Shown here in pieces: positions 16,961 through 26,762 of a stretch of DNA of 64,000 nucleotides. The DNA is taken from NCBI GenBank assembly GCA_009746045.1, contig RPFO01000080.1, positions 8,755,628 to 8,819,627 of the forward strand, in the 5' to 3' direction. The position numbers and the translations under genes were made by a program. The notes beneath the pieces were generated by a model. It worked only from the letters and a program-made list of their open reading frames with translations, was not told the origin of the DNA and did no database searches. Positions within the stretch are counted from its first letter, which is position 1; each line of letters begins with the position of its first letter. Source of the DNA: Mesostigma viride. Lineage: Eukaryota; Streptophyta; Mesostigmatophyceae; Mesostigmatales; Mesostigmataceae.

Positions 16961-18110
16961 GCCGCTAAACATAACTCGAACAGTCACTCGGTCCCACCGC
17001 ACTTTGAAACGTCGTATCCTTCTCAATTCTTGTCCAAAAGACCTCGAACTAAAGCCAAACTTTCACAAAACACTGGATGTAACAACCTAGCACACTACGC
17101 CCAAGCAAGCTGATCCCACAGGCCACTGGGGTCACCCTAGCTCATGATACGTAGCAAGGTGTAACAACGAGATTCACTTTTGGTTGTTACAATCGGTGAG
17201 CTTACATTGTTCTTGGCTGGCCAGGTATAAGACATGCCAAGTAAAATGTTCATCACTGAGAAAAGGGTGGCAAGGCATGCATGCACCAAGGTCGACCAGG
17301 GTCATGTGTCTACCGTTGCTTCCAATCAGTGGGGTGCCCCATGATGCCTTGACTGCTCATATTTAAAAAAAATAAATAACTTACCAGCTGCCTCTTGGCA
17401 TAGGCTGATAGGGCCACAAAGAAAAACGACAAAAAGATACAGTAGTAAGAAATGTCCATAATGTACAGAGACACTTGCCTCAGTAAACGAGGTTGGTAGT
17501 CTCATGCTATACCACTGTTGTCTAGGCATGATTGTACGATACCTACACTGTCCTGCGCACATGTCACAATCTGGGAAGCAGATGACCCAGCCACATATCC
17601 GGCATGCCTCACGCCTTGATCCGCAGCCACATACCATGGTGCAATCAGGCAACAGTGATGTACACACCATCTGCGCACGCTGCTGCTGCGCAACACATGG
17701 GTGATGCAGTCATTAAGGTGCACGCTGATGTCATGAAATGTATGCAGGCAGCCAAATTTGCTCCCGGCATGCTGTTGACAGCATACATGTGCCCCCTTGC
17801 TTAGATAGGGAGAGCAGATATGGAACGGATGAGACGTGCTGACATCAGCATGGCAGGACAGCGAAACCCATGCCAAATCGTTGCCCACATCATTCTACTC
17901 TTGCTTGCACGTGCCTTGGTGTCATACAATCCCACCACAGATCCTACCACAGGTCAGCCCCGCGCTGCCATGAGATCGTGCCTCCTCATGAGGAAACGCC
18001 TTCCCCTCATGAGGAAACCACGGCCGACAAGAGCGCACGGTACCCGGCGGCCGCAGGGCCAACAAGCCACCTTGGGGCTGCCCATCCCACGCCGTGTGCT
18101 CGCACCTTGT
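16961..18110. other. Intergenic stretch, no supported gene
   Basis: Mixed sequence with only short frames between the LINE fragment and the 3' end of the CNB gene. A direct repeat CCCTCATGAGGAAAC / CTCCTCATGAGGAAAC lies near 17982-18018. Nothing coding was recognised. Confidence 0.5.
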
Positions 18111-18117
18111 CTTTATT
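18111..18117 (-). terminator. AATAAAG overlapping the stop of the CNB gene
   Basis: On the minus strand the end reads TAATAAAG, so a canonical AATAAA overlaps the TAA stop. A polyadenylation signal this early would leave almost no 3' UTR, so it may be coincidental. Confidence 0.3.
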
Positions 18118-21100
18118 AGCGTCCGCTGGCCGCCCGCGGCGCCTGCGACGCCAGCACCTGCTCCCAGCTGCGGCCGCTGCCCCCAAACCCAGACATGCCG
18201 TGGGCCGCGCCCACCGACACTGGGGACACTGGGGCCCCTTTCCCAGGCAGGTGGCTGCAACTGGTGAGCGCCGCAGGGTAGCCATCAGCCTGTTGCCGGT
18301 CAGCCCCATGCAGGGTGGAGTCCTTCTCGAAACCCGGCGGCCAGTGTGGGCTGGGCAAACCCTCACGCCCGGATGAGTTACCGGGATGCGCCAGGGTGCC
18401 ACCTGCTGCCATGGACCTGCCAGCTGGCGAGGAAGCGTTGCTCACGTTGGCCGCCAGCCACCCTGAAAGCACCCCACGGGCTGTACCGTGCCCTCCCCCT
18501 GCGGCAAATCCCGATGCAACACTCATCCCCACAGGGCCAGCCCTTGCCTGGGAGCGGCTATGATTGGAGTGGCTGAATCCGTGGTGAGCGCCAGCACCAC
18601 CGTGGCTCCCGTGCGCGCCCTTGCCGTGTGCACCCAGGGACGAGTTCGTGTACTGCGTGACGGCAGCCATAGTTGCAGCGCGCTGCCTCTTGAGGACGCG
18701 AGGGGACAGCTGCGCCGCCAAGGAGAGGCTGGTGGCGGCGCCGCCGTTGGCCAGGCCTGCGTGACCCATGCCGCCCAGCGTGCCCTGCGTCGGCTGCTGC
18801 TGCGCTACGTTGGTGGAGTGCTGCGTGGCTTGCAGCGCACGGGGGGACAGCAGGCCAGCCAGGCCACCCTGGGAGGGAGGAGGCGATGACGCCCTGGGTG
18901 ATGCGCCGGGGCCGTAGGAGGGGTCTACCCCCACGCCAGCGCGGCTGGCACCCGCCCCCCCTGCCGTCGCGCCGGGTGTGCTGGCCGGCTGCGATGTCCC
19001 GGTCGTGTGCGGGCGCGCGTCGGCGCCGCCGCGACGTGTGCTGGGTGGGGGCGCCAAGAGGGGGGGGCACAGCAGGCCCCGCCCATTTCCGCTGCCGCCA
19101 TCATCCGCCACCGCAGCCAGCGATGCCACGTATGAGGAGAGCGTGGAGGTAACAGTGGGGGAGCACAGGGGGCTGTGGGCGCTGCCAGCAGTAGCCGACA
19201 AAACCGGCGCGGCTCCGTGTGCTGCTGCCCCTGCTCTTGCCCTGCTGCTGGTGGTGGCCGCCATGGTCCGGCCAGCTGGCACGGGCATGGCTTTATTGCG
19301 CGCGGTTTCCGGATGCCTGCCGCCCCCACTGCCATCGCGCCCCGTGTTGCCATCGCTGTGAGGCGGCGCCAGGGACCCTATCAGCGACGCAAACTCGAGT
19401 ATGTTTGCGTAGGGTGAGGATATGGTGCTGGCGACCAGCACCGCGTCCTCCCGCGCCGCTTGCGCCACCGCCTGCGCGCGCTGCGGCATGTGCGGCGACA
19501 GCGCCGCATCCAAGGGGGCGCGCCCGCTGTCCTCCTCCTCCAGCAGATCGCTAGTCTCGGGCCCTTGGGCTGCGGTGACGGCCGCCAGCCGCGAGCACGT
19601 GAACCAGTCACGCACGAGCGTGTGCACGCGCGGGGAGCAGAGCACACCCGGCTGCGTGCGCCAGCAGCGAGCGAGGGAGGCGGCGGAGTCGTACGCATCA
19701 CCGCTGATGTCGGTGAGGAAACCCCCCACGCGGCTGCTTGTCCACAACCGCCCCACGGCAACGCACGCCTGCACGTTGCAACCATCCGCCAGCAGGCCCT
19801 TGGCCACCATCGCAGGCACTGCATCTCTCAGCTCCAGCGCCGCACACAGCATCAGGCGCGCCAGCTCAGGGGGACCTATGCTGCCGGTCCCATCGCCGTG
19901 GCTGCCGGCGGCCGCCACCGCGCCGTCCCTCCCCATGCTGATCCCCCCGCCCGCCCGCCGGCTCGCGTCCTTCACCAGGACCAGGCGGTCGCTGCGCCAG
20001 CGGTGCGCAACCAGGCCGTACTTGAACGCAACACTGGTCCAGTCGTAGGCCACCTTGTCCACAACGTCGGAGGGCACGCGGTCGGCGGGGCGCCCCGTGT
20101 GGTCCACGCTGGACGCGGACGGCAGCAGTGTGGCCAGCAACACGCCGGCCTCCAGCAGGAACTCGGAGCGGCCCTCCCCCTTGTCCAACCGCAGGATGGT
20201 CGGCAACGATGACGTGTCCAGAAACCGCTTGGACGCGCCACCTGGCGCCGCGCCCGCATGCAGCGTCGCCACTGCGCTGGCTGCAGCGCTGCTGCCACCA
20301 CCACGCCCATTGCCGGACGCTGCCACCGCCGCCGCTGCCCCCTCATTGGCCCCCCCTCTCATCTTCATGCTGGCCTCGAGCCCCCCTTGCGCAGTCGTCG
20401 CCGCGTGCTGCCACACGCGCTGCATGATGTCGCAGCCGCGGTAGCCCAACTCGATGGGGGGACCCGGGCCAGTGCGGCTGGTGCCGCCACCGACACCCGC
20501 CCCCGAGGAGGGCACGCTGCGCGCGGTGGTGGCATCCGAGGGGCCAGGGACCCTGCTGCTGTCGACCGCAGTGGACCGTTCCTTTGGCAGCGCGAGGGGT
20601 GGGACTCCCTTGCCGCTGCTTGCGCTGGCAGCGGCGGCACCCGAGGTGGCTGCTGCCCCGCTGCGGGAGGGCAGGCTGCTGTCGCCCGTACGGGACCCCC
20701 CCGCACACGTCCTGGGGGTGTCCCAGGGTGACGATGAGAGGGACCCCTGCAAGGAGCCGCCGGGTGTCGGCGAGGGCTGGCCGGAGGATGAGGGCGCCAG
20801 GGTGACGTTGAAGCCCCCAGGGAGGCGAGGGGAGGCCAGCCAGCGCGGGCGGCTGGTGGTGGCGCCGTTGGAGCCCTCGGTTGCCCCACCCCCAGGGCTG
20901 CTGCCACGCGCCGCCCCCGCGTCGTCGATGGACGCCCTGCGGCGGTGGGCGATGTCGTTGAAGCTGTCGGTCGCGGGCTCCCTCACCTGCACCAGCAGCG
21001 CGCTGCGCAGCTTCTCGGCGCGCGCTCGCTCGGCCACGCAGCGCTGGATCTCAGCCTCTCGCGGCGCCACGTGGCAGTGCGCGCGCAGGGTGACGTCCAG

Positions 21101-23260
21101 GTCATCGGAGCGTGCCAGCGCGCACAGGTCCACGCGCTGCAGCGCGTATGCCCGCACGTCGCTGGCCGCGACCGCCATGCTGGAGCGCCGCACGTTGGCC
21201 AGCGCGCTGTCCTCCCCGAAGAAGCCACAGGGGCCCACATGCGCAATGACCACCTTCTGACCGGGGGCAAGACCCCCCCCCCTTGCACCCACAGGATGGT
21301 GCGCGCCGTGGCGGCGCTTGGTGGCAGCACTGGCACTTTTGTCGCCGGCATGCCCTGAAGCCGCCGCCGATGCAAGCCCTGCTGGTGCCGCGACCGCCGC
21401 TTGATCCGGCAGCGCTGCCTCCTTTGCGCCGATGCGGTCCAAGGGCAGGGCGAGGCCGTTGCCTGCTTGCGGCTGCCCCCTGCTGCCGCCCGCGCTCCCA
21501 CGGGCTGTCGCCTGGCCCCTGCCCTCCTCGCTGGTGTTGGAAGGCCGCGCGCCACGAGTACTGGTATCCGTCCCCACACTCGCGCTCTCCTCGCCCTCCT
21601 CCTGGCCCTCCTCATCATCATCCTCATCCGCCTCTTCCTCTTCCTCTTCCTCTTCCTCTTCCTCTTCAGCCTCCTCCTCCGCTACCGTCGCGGCGTCTCC
21701 GTTCTCCTTAACCCCTGCCGGCTCGCCTTCCCCACCCACCTCCCCTGCCCCCCCCCTCGCCCCCTCGGCATGGTGCCCCCCCTTGTGTGCGTGCGGCAGC
21801 GACCGGCGCGGCCCCTTCATGACGCGCACCAGCTCCACGTCGCCCTCCGCCACAAAGTAGAGCGCGGACGGCTCGTCGCCTTGCTCATAGATCACCTCCC
21901 CCTTGGCGTACTCGCGCGTGCCCAGCTTGCGCGCCAAACGCTCCAGCACCGCGGTGGGGGTGGACGCCAGCGCAGGCACGCGGCACAGGTAGTCGAGCGA
22001 GGCCTTGAACTGCCGCGCGTGCACCGCCCGCAGCGTGCCCGTGTATATGTCCTTGTGCAGCGTGGCCAGGAAGCAGTGCGTCTCGCTCACCACCGTCGCC
22101 GTGCGCGGTATACCGTTCACCAGCGCCAGCTCACCAAAGCCGGCCTCGTTGGTCAGCTCGGTCACATGCACGCCCATCAGGTTCCCCGACTCGTCGTCGC
22201 GGAACCAGACAGAGAGCGTGCCCGACAGCACGATGTAGAAGAAGTCGCCCTCGTCGCCCTCCCTGATGACAAACTCCCCTGCGCCCACCTCCCGGTGCCT
22301 CAGCTGCGCGCAGATCTGCCACACGGCCTTGTCGGGCACCGCCGAGAAGAAGCGCACGTTCACAATGTACTGGTGTAGAAGCTCCAGGTTGCGCGCGCTG
22401 CGGGCTGCAGGGTCCTTGTCCAGTATCTCCAGGTAGGGCGCCAGCCGCCGCTGCTCCTTGACCACGCTGTTGGGGCCCAGCACCGCCGCCTTCCACCCGT
22501 TGAACGTCTGGTATAGGATGGAGCAGCGCCACTGCAGCACCAGGTTGTGGAGCACCTCGGACGCGTCGCCCTTGTCGCGCTTCATGCGGTCCCACATCGA
22601 CTTCTGGCCCAGCTCCTTGAGCACTTTGGAGCGCTCAGCTGCGCTCAGCTCCGACGCCACCGCCGCCGCGCTGCCCGCCACGCTGTCTTTGCGGGGGGCA
22701 CTGCCCGCACTGCTGGCATCCCTGCGCGGGCTGGTGGCTCTAGCACCGCCGGTAGGGCTGGTAGCCTTAACGCTTCCCGTCGCGCTGGTTGGGCGTGCAG
22801 CGTCCAGGCCCACCTGGCCCGCTGCCTCTGCCGTGATGATGGGGGGGGGCTTCTCCCCTGCAAACAATACGCGCTTGCCCTCCGATGCGCTGCTGCCACG
22901 CTCCTCCGACGCTGGAGCGCCGTCTTCCGCGGGCGTGGCCGCCCGGAGACCATCCGCCACGTCACGGCCGGACAGCGAGGAGCGCGGGGTCCTCGTTCGA
23001 GCACCCTCAGACGCACCGGGCGAGACGGGTGCCACCGCCGGCTGTACAGCGGCCCCTGCCTCCTTGCGCGGACTGTCCGCGTCATGGCCGGGGTCGCCCA
23101 TGTCCTGGATGAGGGATCGCAGCTCCATCGCTTTGCCTCGCCCGGATATAGCGCCCTTCGGGCCCTGCCCCGGCTTGCCATGCCCGTGAGCGCGGCCAGC
23201 AGCGCCTGCATGGCTATTGTCGCTCCGCGAGCCATGCATTTCCCTTGTCGTCGCGGGCAC
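18116..23260 (-). CDS. Large protein with two cyclic-nucleotide-binding (CNB) domains, intronless
   Basis: One open frame of 1714 codons from ATG (23258-23260) to TAA (18116-18118). Residues 1-200 are low complexity. A short helical region (~205-300) leads into CNB domain 1 (~303-400), with VIREGDEGDFFYIVLSG and the phosphate-binding cassette FGELALVNGIPRTATV, including its Arg. CNB domain 2 starts at ~428 (YAKGEVIYEQGDEPSALYFV) and is interrupted by ~185 residues rich in Glu, Gly and Ala, then resumes with GFFGEDSALANVRRSSMAV near 680. The C-terminal half is mostly Ser/Ala/Gly-rich with one more ordered region (FLDTSSLPTILRLDKGEG...). No membrane segments, kinase or channel domain are seen, so the role is probably cAMP/cGMP sensing by a soluble protein, as in CNBD-type or flagellar proteins. 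That last point is inference. The absence of introns contrasts with the two other genes. Confidence 0.85.
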   Translation of the reverse strand: MPATTREMHGSRSDNSHAGAAGRAHGHGKPGQGPKGAISGRGKAMELRSLIQDMGDPGHDADSPRKEAGAAVQPAVAPVSPGASEGARTRTPRSSLSGRDVADGLRAATPAEDGAPASEERGSSASEGKRVLFAGEKPPPIITAEAAGQVGLDAARPTSATGSVKATSPTGGARATSPRRDASSAGSAPRKDSVAGSAAAVASELSAAERSKVLKELGQKSMWDRMKRDKGDASEVLHNLVLQWRCSILYQTFNGWKAAVLGPNSVVKEQRRLAPYLEILDKDPAARSARNLELLHQYIVNVRFFSAVPDKAVWQICAQLRHREVGAGEFVIREGDEGDFFYIVLSGTLSVWFRDDESGNLMGVHVTELTNEAGFGELALVNGIPRTATVVSETHCFLATLHKDIYTGTLRAVHARQFKASLDYLCRVPALASTPTAVLERLARKLGTREYAKGEVIYEQGDEPSALYFVAEGDVELVRVMKGPRRSLPHAHKGGHHAEGARGGAGEVGGEGEPAGVKENGDAATVAEEEAEEEEEEEEEEEEADEDDDEEGQEEGEESASVGTDTSTRGARPSNTSEEGRGQATARGSAGGSRGQPQAGNGLALPLDRIGAKEAALPDQAAVAAPAGLASAAASGHAGDKSASAATKRRHGAHHPVGARGGGLAPGQKVVIAHVGPCGFFGEDSALANVRRSSMAVAASDVRAYALQRVDLCALARSDDLDVTLRAHCHVAPREAEIQRCVAERARAEKLRSALLVQVREPATDSFNDIAHRRRASIDDAGAARGSSPGGGATEGSNGATTSRPRWLASPRLPGGFNVTLAPSSSGQPSPTPGGSLQGSLSSSPWDTPRTCAGGSRTGDSSLPSRSGAAATSGAAAASASSGKGVPPLALPKERSTAVDSSRVPGPSDATTARSVPSSGAGVGGGTSRTGPGPPIELGYRGCDIMQRVWQHAATTAQGGLEASMKMRGGANEGAAAAVAASGNGRGGGSSAAASAVATLHAGAAPGGASKRFLDTSSLPTILRLDKGEGRSEFLLEAGVLLATLLPSASSVDHTGRPADRVPSDVVDKVAYDWTSVAFKYGLVAHRWRSDRLVLVKDASRRAGGGISMGRDGAVAAAGSHGDGTGSIGPPELARLMLCAALELRDAVPAMVAKGLLADGCNVQACVAVGRLWTSSRVGGFLTDISGDAYDSAASLARCWRTQPGVLCSPRVHTLVRDWFTCSRLAAVTAAQGPETSDLLEEEDSGRAPLDAALSPHMPQRAQAVAQAAREDAVLVASTISSPYANILEFASLIGSLAPPHSDGNTGRDGSGGGRHPETARNKAMPVPAGRTMAATTSSRARAGAAAHGAAPVLSATAGSAHSPLCSPTVTSTLSSYVASLAAVADDGGSGNGRGLLCPPLLAPPPSTRRGGADARPHTTGTSQPASTPGATAGGAGASRAGVGVDPSYGPGASPRASSPPPSQGGLAGLLSPRALQATQHSTNVAQQQPTQGTLGGMGHAGLANGGAATSLSLAAQLSPRVLKRQRAATMAAVTQYTNSSLGAHGKGAHGSHGGAGAHHGFSHSNHSRSQARAGPVGMSVASGFAAGGGHGTARGVLSGWLAANVSNASSPAGRSMAAGGTLAHPGNSSGREGLPSPHWPPGFEKDSTLHGADRQQADGYPAALTSCSHLPGKGAPVSPVSVGAAHGMSGFGGSGRSWEQVLASQAPRAASGR

Positions 23261-23671
23261 ACGTCCGCACGATTGAGTTCGCGCGACGACGTGACCCTAC
23301 TCGGCTTACTTGCCCCTTAAGGATCTGATGCCAGTAAAACAAGAAACTACATTCAGCCGCACTTGATTCCGCAGCACTTGCGTCAATCTTCAATTCCGCC
23401 ACCATCAGCTAGATTGTTGCGAGGCACCACAATTCTCACCGCGGAGCTGCAAGCCCGCGATCCCCCCCAAGACCATTAAAAATTGGGAATGACTATGCTG
23501 GAGTTCGCCCGAACCAAGATCGGCTACAAGCATCGTAACCCAATTTCTTGCAGTTCCCAGAATCCTAAATAACAACCTATCTTACTATCTCCACCGTTTT
23601 CCAGGCTGTAAATTTCTCGATGAATTCTTAATCTCTCAAAAAGCTCGGTAGGTTTCGTCTCTATCTCCAAT
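23261..23671. other. 5' flank of the CNB gene
   Basis: Upstream region of the minus-strand gene, AT-rich from about 23320 onward. It would contain the promoter, but no specific element could be assigned. Confidence 0.4.
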
Positions 23672-23689
23672 GGGGCTCTCTTTACGTAT

Positions 23690-23822
23690 TCTGATCAGAC
23701 ACTCCGCAAAGGTGAAAACCTTTGCGTTCAGTGCCAGGCCGCGGAAAACGCGGAAAACGCGATCTGCAAATGAATCCGACCGGAATCGAACTGGGGACCT
23801 CTCGCACCAATAGCAAAAGAGA
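23690..23822 (-). mobile_element. Short SINE copy with 18-bp target duplication
   Basis: On the minus strand it matches the last ~123 bp of the SINE at 10355-10638: GGTGCGAGAGGTCCCCAGTT, B-box-like GTTCGATTCC, the CGCGTTTTCCGCG pair, the hairpin and the end TCTGATCAGAA. GGGGCTCTCTTTACGTAT occurs exactly on both sides (23672-23689 and 23823-23840), so this is a true insertion of about 133 bp. The 5' part differs from the long copy, indicating either a shorter family form or 5' truncation. Confidence 0.87.
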
Positions 23823-23883
23823 GGGGCTCTCTTTACGTATGGTTGCATGCTTGCCTATGTAACCCCTCCAACGTTTTTGTTGT

Positions 23884-24208
23884 TGTTGCCCACGCTGCAC
23901 ATGGGCAGCAGAGATTTGGAAACGGCCGAGGGCCAGGCCGGACCCTCCAACGTAGCGACAACCTAATAATAATGAGGAAGCCATGGCTACGAACATGCCC
24001 TTCGCTGCACTACTAGACTTATTTGCGAGTTGCGGACTACGTACTATCTTGAGTTGAGTTGAGTTGACTTTATTCCCGCGCCGGTGGTCCGACAGTTGCG
24101 GCTCTTGCGGCAACGTAAGTTACTTAACAAGATCCTCTTCGTTTCTGGCCTGATTAGTGAGTACTACCATACTACTGTCTCTGCTGCCCATGTGCGGCGT
24201 GGGAAACA
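23884..24208. repeat. Inverted repeat of about 30 bp enclosing ~265 bp
   Basis: TTGCCCACGCTGCACATGGG with the following CAGCAGAGA at about 23885-23914 is matched inverted by CTCTGCTGCCCATGTGCGGC with GTGGGAAACA at about 24179-24208. It may be a fold-back element or paired fragments. No target duplication was found. Confidence 0.65.
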
Positions 24209-24318
24209 AGTCAAACAAGGGAAAGTCAACGGTTATTTTCGTCATCACGGGATTACGGGACGCGAGCCTCACAGCCAGCCAGATGGCATGGATATGGCTA
24301 CGCACGACGATCTCTTTA

Positions 24319-24577
24319 ACACTCCGTCTGTGAAATTCCGTCGGGTGTGACCCGTACTCAGAAATGCTCCTGTTGCCATGGGGTGGCCACGGCGCATCTG
24401 ACATGGGGTGGCCGTGAAAATAGGATTTTCTTGTTGGCATTGAAGTTAGCTTTCATCCTATCCAATAAAATCTGAAATTTGACTATAAGGTACATAGTAT
24501 CCACCAATAATGTCACAGGCCTTCATTACGGGTGACACCCGTATTACGGGCCACGCCCGTAATTACAGACGGAGTGT
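24319..24577. mobile_element. Small TA-flanked inverted-repeat element (MITE-like)
   Basis: Perfect 13-bp inverted ends ACACTCCGTCTGT (24319-24331) and ACAGACGGAGTGT (24565-24577) are directly flanked by TA on both sides. Weaker inverted similarity continues inward (GGGTGTGACCCGT / ACGGGTGACACCC). 259 bp, no coding capacity. The TA duplication and CTCCGT-type end resemble Stowaway-like elements, which is a class-level inference. Confidence 0.75.
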
Positions 24578-24660
24578 TAAAAATTAAATTATAACATGAC
24601 TCCGTTGGGAGATTAAAAAATTCAATTATAACATGCCTCCGTGGGGAGATCATGTAGCAC
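24578..24660. repeat. Short tandem duplication next to the MITE-like element
   Basis: AATTAAATTATAACATGACTCCGTTGGGAGAT is followed by a close copy (AATTCAATTATAACATGCCTCCGTGGGGAGAT). Each carries a CTCCGT core like the element end, so this may be a decayed tail of related elements. Confidence 0.5.
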
Positions 24661-24781
24661 ATATTCCATGATGGCGGATGGGGTGGAGGAAGCCGCATAA
24701 TCCAACTATCCTAACTCTAAGCTATCGAGTCTAGAAAATCCTGTAGCACCCCTGTTGGGAGATCACTCATGTAGCACATAT

Positions 24782-24988
24782 GATCAAGGAGATAACCAGC
24801 GCAGGCCAGAAATCGGGCGAATCCGGACCATGGTAGCTCGAGCCTGCCGTTCTCTTGTCCGCGTGTTCGAGTCGTTCAGGATGATGAAGATGAATGGTGA
24901 TGGAAATGTGTATCCGTGTGCATTGAAATTATGGCTGGCTTACGTGTAGAGCGACTAGATGACCTCATAGACGGTGGGGCCGGAAACC
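24782..24988 (+). repeat. Dispersed repeat R1, long copy
   Basis: It runs from ATCAAGGAGATAACCAGCGC through GAATCCGGACCATGGTAGCT and TTGAAATTATGGCTGGCTTA to GGTGGGGCCGGAAAC. Near-identical to the inverted copy at 26554-26756. Confidence 0.87.
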
Positions 24989-25284
24989 ACACATATTCCC
25001 GTGGATGGATGGAGGGGGGGACAAAGCCGCGGAACCGAACTAATCTAACTCTAAGCTACTCTAATCTAGAAAACCCTACCTATTCTACTCAGCAAAGCGC
25101 CCCTTCCGCTTGGGGGAAGGGGGCGGCTTGCCCACAGAGGGGCGGGCGTATGAGCCTGGACAATGGTCTTCCACCTCCTCTTGTGCTGCATAGCAGTCCA
25201 AGCAAGAGAGAGGGAGTGAATGCGATTTTCAAACTGCGCTGGGACCACTAGGTCAGCCATCAACTGCTGTGGGTAGGTCATGAC

Positions 25285-25760
25285 ATGTTTGCCTACCTTC
25301 TTAGGACTGCACGACGAATATGCTTCACACCATATGGCAAGTACGCAACGAGACCGTATTCACATTACGTGCCGAGTACACTAGAGGTGCCGTGGTCCGC
25401 CGGTTTATCTTATCTTGGAACCTGGCCATGCGTCGTTACTGGCTTTTGGCGACGGAACAACACAAAGCATGGGACCCGGGCCCTAACCGACAATGCCCCC
25501 AGCCCACTGGAAGTCTTCCATGCACTCATGGGGATGAACAAAGTCTTTACACTTACGCCGGACGACGATATATCTTCAGTTTAATGGCTACCATGGTCGC
25601 AGGGCGCGCCTTATTATTAATGCGGGCACCCCAATTTAGGCACAACTAGGCATTTTAGGCTATTTTTGGCATACCTGGGTTAACTTAACTGTTATATGGA
25701 AATAAACTACAATAACACCCATTTCACCGGAAACAAGTCAAACAAGGGAAAGTCAATAAT
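25285..25760 (+). pseudogene. 3' end of a LINE (decayed copy)
   Basis: MLHTIWQVRNETVF and KAWDPGP, then (in another frame) APSPLEVFHALMGMNKVFT, correspond to the end of the LINE protein at 27750-28054. A 3' tail follows (GGTCGCAGGGCGCGCC..., CACCCATTTCACCGGAAA) that recurs at 38957-39080. The coding part has at least one frameshift. It is a 3' fragment, as expected of 5'-truncated LINE insertions. Confidence 0.75.
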
Positions 25761-25969
25761 AAGTGGGTAACCAGCTGGTCGATACGTGGTCATACCGGCC
25801 CTTCACCTAACGATATTCGGAATCCCGTATTGGTTAATAAAAATACCCATTTACCCGGGAAAAAAAAAATAATAATAACTTCACCTGTCGGCTGTCACCT
25901 TCACACCGGCGTGTGACCACCTTCATTTTGGATTTGCTGATACTCATTTCCCATTTCACCTCTCTGGTC

Positions 25970-26082
25970 TATCAAGGAGACAACCAGCGCAGGCCAGAAA
26001 TCGGGAGAATCCGGACCATGGTAGCTCGAGCCTGCCGTTATCTTGTCCGCGTGTTCGAGTCGTTCAGGATGATGAAGATGAA
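25970..26082 (+). repeat. Dispersed repeat R1, short copy
   Basis: Starts ATCAAGGAGACAACCAGCGC and matches the other copies up to GATGATGAAGATGAAT, then diverges into ATTAATTAATTCATTAATTA. Confidence 0.87.
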
Positions 26083-26553
26083 TTAATTAATTCATTAATT
26101 AGACTCGTGCTCCCGTTGGGCTCACGGGAGTAGACTCACGGAGCATTAACCCCGATGGATGAAGATGAATGGTCTATAATTGGATAATAAATATACCCTG
26201 TGATGCCAGATCTCATTTGCGGCCGTTCCGAGCTTGGCACTGGATTCGTTGTCCACATCGTCGCGTCGCTGCCGCAACACGATGTTTTCTGGCATCCGCG
26301 GGCTTTTGGTTCCCGCCGCACATTTGAAAGTGCTGTCCTCCGGCTTTTTTGCCTTTGCACCGTGTGCAGTTCTTGGACGTTTGGAATCATGGCATGGCTA
26401 ACGTGATGGCTGACTAGCTAGACCTTTTCAGTGGTTTTCCATTTGCGGGTATTTCCTCGTAAATGGTGGGAGAGCTCGATCGCAGCAATGGTGCTCACCA
26501 CTAGACACTCCCGGCCAGTTAGGCTCGAAACACACGCCCTGATCAAGCATGAT
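26083..26553. other. Stretch between R1 copies, no supported gene
   Basis: AT-rich start, then mixed sequence. The short frame at 26200-26406 has no recognisable domain. CTCCCGTTGGGCTCACGGGAG (near 26110) is a small imperfect palindrome. Confidence 0.45.
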
Positions 26554-26756
26554 GTTTCCGGCCCCACCGTCTAGGTCATCTAGTCGCTCCACACGTAAGC
26601 CAGCCATAATTTCAATGCACAAGGATACACATTTCCATCACCATTCATCTTCATCATCCTGAACGACTCGAAAACGCGGAAAAGATAACGGCAGGCTCGA
26701 GCTACCATGGTCCGGATTCTCCCGATTTCTGGCCTGCGCTGGTTGTCTCTTTGATA
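26554..26756 (-). repeat. Dispersed repeat R1, inverted copy abutting the LINE
   Basis: Reverse complement of 24782-24988, ending at GGTTGTCTCTTTGATA just before the LINE coding sequence begins. R1 copies therefore occur in both orientations around LINE debris. Confidence 0.87.
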
Positions 26757-26762
26757 CCCATA

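Noticed and set aside
19381-23320. Numerous plus-strand frames opposite the CNB gene
   Set aside because: Shadow frames of a GC-rich gene. The minus frame alone contains recognisable domains.
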